NCBI RefSeq assembly: GCF_026151205.1
Contig: NC_087073.1
Coordinates: 14,467,837-14,531,836, forward strand
Direction of reading: 5' to 3'
Length of the DNA stretch: 64,000 bases
Origin: Bolinopsis microptera
Taxonomy: Eukaryota; Ctenophora; Tentaculata; Lobata; Bolinopsidae
A program made the translations under genes and the position numbers. The notes below the pieces were generated by a model. It ran no database searches and was not told where the DNA came from. It saw only the letters and a program-made list of their open reading frames with translations. Of the stretch, positions 49,901 through 55,900 are shown in pieces. Positions within the stretch are counted from its first letter, which is position 1; the number at the start of each line of letters is the position of its first letter.

Positions 49901-52900
49901 ATAATGGCACCTGGGATCGCATTGTTTGCCCCCTATTTGGTTCGCTGGCCGGTAAGTAAAGCTTTTGTTGGTGCTATTTGATCGGTGAACCACCATTTGT
50001 ACTGATGAGCTTGATCGATTAATCTGAAAAGAAAGGGCTCTGCGTGAGGGTGTTAAATGAGAGCTATCTGGTCATGTGCCGCATTACTCGCAGTACAATG
50101 AATTGAGAGTGAGGATTGGGAGGCGCCTGATAGGGGAGCGCTTTAGTCTTATTATATCCCAACTAAACGTAATGATCCGACTTGATGCACATCAAACCTC
50201 TGCCTTCATCACTGTTTCGGATGTTACAAGTTTGATAAGTCATGCTAGCCTCGTTTGGCACGACTAAGAGTCACCTCATCAGATTCTGTATACTGGCCAA
50301 TAATAGCGCACCAAGACAGGCATATTAATATAGCTGATATATAGCTTTATACTTTTATAGTTATACTGTTTTGAGTGAAATTCCATCGTGACTCAATAAC
50401 AATTAGTGGCTTTAATTAGGAAGACTAGAGGTACTGGTGTGAACGGTTAGGACGGTTCGTTAATATTACTTTACGCATTAACATTCCATGAGTTTAGGCT
50501 TTAGGCATATAATATAGTCAGAAACAGCTGCCACCATATAATATAATATAGCATGATTTAGGCTTAAAACCAAACAGTAATTGAACTGAAACAGCCGTAA
50601 AATGAAGTGGAAAACCGACCATAAAAAAAATTACCAGAAAGAAATTCACACCAGGGCGAGGAATACTGCATAAAATAAACGAGCTTTTCAATACCAATTA
50701 TAACGAGGCTGTGTGCTGTGTGCCCAACAACGTGCTGTAACAGAAAAACTTAAAAATTTGCGGCATGCTCCAACTCCTGACAAACAATTATTATTATTGG
50801 ACTTTATTCCTACCCTAGCTCCGAATCCCTTACTCTTGATATTCCATGATCTTTATTTAATTAACTAAGTAATTAACTAAGCAATTAACTAAGTAATTAA
50901 CTAAGTAATTAACTAAGTAATTAACTAAGTAATTAACTAAGTAATTAACTAAGTAATTAACTAAGTAATTAACTAAGTAATTAACTAAGTAATTAACTAA
51001 GTAATTAACTATTTAATTAACTAAGTAATAGATGTGGATACTGGCGGGGAGGTGATAATTGTTTGTTTACATTAATAGTGAGCACATGTTAAGCAGGCTG
51101 AGGAGGTGATCATTGTTTGTTTACATTTTAGGTCGAGCACATGTTAAGCAGGCTGATGAGGTGATACATATTTTGTATTATAGAAGGCTTGTAACACTTG
51201 TAACGCCTTCTTGTTACCCCCCTTTGAGGGCCCCAAATTATTTTCTGAACGAAAGCTCAAAAATAACCGAGAAATCGACCTTCTTATTAACTCATTTTGA
51301 TGACCGTTTCTAACCTAAAATTGCACGAAAAATCGATTTAGCTAGGTTTCAGAACCTATAAACACTTCCTTATCCCTCAAAATTGATGTTTTATAGTTTA
51401 GAATGCGAGCAACAAGCAACATATATTTTGATCCTTCGGTTCTACTGCAGCTCTTGACCTAGGGCTGAAACCGAAAGATCGAGGCAATCCTCACCTTAAC
51501 TGATCGAACTTGAGCGAAGAGCAGAGTACGACAAAACACAGCAGGTAAGTCATTTTGGTGACTGTTCCTCACCTGTACAACGTTGCACGAGAAATCGATT
51601 TAAGTTGGTTTTACAGCCCAATAACGCTTCCCTATTCCTAAAATTTTTGTGTTACTCAAACAAAGAACATGATGATTCTGCAACGAAAGAACAAGGAGAT
51701 CATCTCGTTAACAACTTGAACAGGTTCTATCACAATTTTCAGAGCAGAGCACGATAGCAAAGTCAAAAGAAACAAAATAAAGGTAGGTAACCAACACAAT
51801 GATATAACAATCACAATAACAACTGAATTAAATTTATTCGGACGACGGGCAGCCCTGATGTGCTCCGTGATCCTGACCAATTGTAAAAGAGGTGCTATGT
51901 CACGTGACGCAGATCCGTCCAATCACAAACAGGAATAGTCAGCAGACGGGGGGGTAGGGTGGGGGTTGTTTACGATAGTCAAACAATCTTGATAGTGTGT
52001 TGGTCTCTCCCCCAACTGACTGTAGTGCTTTAAATTGTCCAGTCAGAACAGAACATTAACATAATTTTGTAGTTAATTAAGTAGACCTGGTCATTTTTTA
52101 AAAATCACTGTCCACCTCCCTTAAAAAAACAGGGTTCAAATTAACAAGTTGGGCACACACGAATGCGATGTCGCTGAGATAAGGCAACATCTTCGCCACA
52201 ACTTTGTTTCCCAAAATCTTGTACCGCTTCAGATAGCCAATGGAGCGTTCCACGTGGATGCGGGCGATGCTGACTTTTCTGCTGGCTGCTACTTCTTCCG
52301 GCGTGAACTGAGTCTTGCCCCACATCCCCGCTGGGATGTTAAGTGTAACTCCTGAAATTTAATTCGCTTTTTATTCCGCTTATTCTTAACTAACCGGACG
52401 ATGATTAATCACTCTACACTCAACTGATACGTGACGTTTCAACACGTTCTCTAGATGGCTCTGAAACCTTAACCACCCACAATTATGACCCTAACCCTAA
52501 CACAAACCCGATTTCTAACTTAAGCATATGCTGAAACCTTAACGAGAAATTAGAAATCATAGGTCATAGCATGTTATCTCGCCAGAGGAGCATCAGTTGG
52601 GTGATTCACAATCAGCATACAAAAATATAAATACTACGATTTAAGTTGGTTTTAACTGTTAGTGTTAGGGGCCCGTTCAGAAAAATCTCATATTTCGAGT
52701 GAACAGATAAGAAAGGTAAACATACGATATAATGTCCCTCTGCTCACTCTTCCTGTTTGTGATTGGACGGATCTGCGTCACGTGACAGAACACATCTATT
52801 ACAATTGGTCGGGATCACGGAGCACATCAGGGCTGCCCATCGTCCGAATAAATTTAATTCAGTTGCTATTATGATTGTTATATCATTGTGTTGGTTACCT

Positions 52901-55900
52901 ACCTTTATTTTGTTTCTTTTGACTTTGCTATCGTGCTCTGCTCTGAAAATTGTGATAGAACCTGTTCGAGTTGTTAACGAGATGATCTCCTTGTTCTTTC
53001 GTTGCAGAATCATCATGTTCTTTGTTTGAGTAACACAAAAATTTTAGGAATAGGGAAGCGTTATTGGGCTGTAAAACCAACTTAAATCGATTTCTCGTGC
53101 AACGTTGTACAGGTGAGGAACAGTCACCAAAATGACTTACCTGCTGTGTTTTGTCGTACTCTGCTCTTCGCTCAAGTTCGATCAGTTAAGGTGAGGATTG
53201 CCTCGATCTTTCGGTTTCAGCCCTAGGTCAAGAGCTGCAGTAGAAGCGAAGGATCAAAATATATGTTGCTTGTTGCTCGCATTCTAAACTATAAAACATC
53301 AATTTTGAGGGATAAGGAAGTGTTTATAGGTTCTGAAACCTAGCTAAATCGATTTTTCGTGCAATTTTAGGTTAGAAACGGTCATCAAAATGAGTTAATA
53401 AGAAGGTCGATTTCTCGGTTATTTTTGAGCTTTCGTTCAGAAAATAATTTGGGGCCCTCAAAGGGGGGTAACAAGAAGGCGTTACAAGTGTTACAAGCCT
53501 TCTATAATACAAAATATGTATCACCTCATCAGCCTGCTTAACATGTGCTCGACCTAAAATGTAAACAAACAATGATCACCTCCTCAGCCTGCTTAACATG
53601 TGCTCACTATTAATGTAAACAAACAATTATCACCTCCCCGCCAGTATCCACATCTATTAACTATTTAATTAACTAAGTAATTAAATATTTAATTAACTAA
53701 GTAATTAACTATTTAATTAACTAAGTAATTAAATATTTAATTAACTAAGTAATTAACTAAGTAATTAACTAAGTAATTAACTAAGTAATCACACTCCAAA
53801 TTTCAGTGGAAGCTGACACTGGACCACATAATGTCGGTAATGAGACTGAGACCAATAGCGGAAGTGATCCTAAACTCGGAGGAGGAAGCCCCGCTGATCC
53901 TCCCTACTTTCAACAGAGCAGAGGAGGACCCGAGTGAGGTTCCTAAACTCTATCCTCCTGGCAAAGTCATCTTCATTCACAGAAACGAGATACAAGCCAG
54001 GTTAGATCAACACACAGAAACGAGATACAAGCCAGGTTATTTCAACACACAGAAACGAGATACTGGCCAGGTTAGTTCAACACTCAGAAACGAGATACAA
54101 GCCAGGTTAGTTCAACACACAGAAACGAGATACAAGCCAGGTTATTTCAACACACAGAAACGAGATACTGGCCAGGTTAGTTCAACACTCAGAAACGAGA
54201 TACAAGCCAGGTTAGTTCAACACTCAGAAACGAGATACAAGCCAGGTTAGTTCAACACTCAGAAACGAGATACAAGCCAGGTTATTTCAACACACAGAAA
54301 CGAGATACTGGCCAGGTTAGTTCAACACTCAGAAACGAGATACAAGCCAGGTTAGTTCAACACTCAGAAACGAGATACAGGCCAGGTTAGTTCAACACTC
54401 AGAAACGAGATACAAGCCAGGTTAGTTCAACACACAGAAACGAGATACAAGCCAGGTTAGTTCAACACTCAGAAACGAGATACAAGCCAGGTTAGTTCAA
54501 CACTCAGAAACGAGATACAGGCCAGGTTAGTTCAACACTCAGAAACGAGATACAAGCCAGGTTAGTTCAACACACAGAAACGAGATACAAGCCAGGTTAG
54601 TTCAACACTCAGAAACGAGATACAGGCCAGGTTAGTTCAACACTCAGAAACGAGATACAAGCCAGGTTAGTTCAACACACAGAAACGAGATACAAGCCAG
54701 GTTAGTTCAACACTCAGAAACGAGATACAAGCCAGGTTAGTTCAACACACAGAAACGAGATACAAGCCAGGTTAGTTCAACACACAGAAACGAGATACAA
54801 GCCAGGTTAGTTCAACACACAGAAACGAGATACAAGCCAGGTTAGTTCAACACACAAAAACGAGATACAAGCCAGGTTATTTCAACACACAGAAACGAGA
54901 TACAAGTTTGGTTAGTTCAACACACAGAAACGAGTTACAGGACAGGTTAGTTCAACACTCAGAAACGAGATACAGGCCAGGTTAGTTCAACACTCAGAAA
55001 CGAGATACAGACCAGGTTAGTTCAACACTCAGAAACGAGATACAAGCCAGGTTAGTTCAACACACAGAAACGAGATACAGACCAGGTTAGTTCAACACTC
55101 AGAAACGAGATACAAGCCAGCTTATTTCAATACACAGAAACGAGATACAAGCCAGGTCTGTTCAACACTCAGAAACGAGTTACAGGACAGGTTAGTTCAA
55201 CACAGAAACGAGATACAAGCCAGGTTAGTTAGTTCAACACACAGAAACGAGATACAGGCCAGGTTAGTTCAACACTCAGAAACGAGATACAAGCCAGGTT
55301 AGTTCAACACACAGAAACGAGATACAGACCAGGTTAGTTCAACACTCAGAAACGAGATACAAGCCAGCTTATTTCAATACACAGAAACGAGATACAAGCC
55401 AGGTCTGTTCAACACTCAGAAACGAGTTACAGGACAGGTTAGTTCAACACTCAGAAACGAGATACAAGCCATGTTAGTTCAACACTCAGAAACGAGATAC
55501 AAGCCATGTTAGTTCAACACACAGAAACGAGATACAGACCAGGTTAGTTCAACACTCAGAAACGAGATACAAGCCAGCTTATTTCAATACACAGAAACGA
55601 GATACAAGCCAGGTCTGTTCAACACTCAGAAACGAGATACAAGGTAGGTTAGTTCAACACATAGAAACGAGATACAGGCCAGGTTAGTCAGTTAAACACA
55701 CAGAAACGAGATACAGGCCAGGTTAGTTCAACACACAGAAACGAAATACAAGCCAGGTTAGTTCAACACTCAGAAACGAGATACAAGCCAGGTTAGTTCA
55801 ACACACAGAAACGAGATACAGGCCAGGTTAGTTCAAAACACAAAAACGAGATACAAGCCAGGTTAGTTCAACACACAGAAACGAGATACAGGCCAGGTTA

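Noticed and set aside
51656-51922. Hydrophobic 88-codon frame present in both arms of the fold-back element
   Set aside because: It exists only as inverted copies within the element, includes no known domain, and is probably not coding.
52492-52505. Telomere-like CCCTAACCCTAA
   Set aside because: Only two units, inside the fold-back element's centre; no telomeric context.
53831-54250. Minisatellite-encoded C-terminus of a separate 139-residue protein
   Set aside because: The front is DAGL exon 13; the repeat part is intron unless a downstream donor is used.
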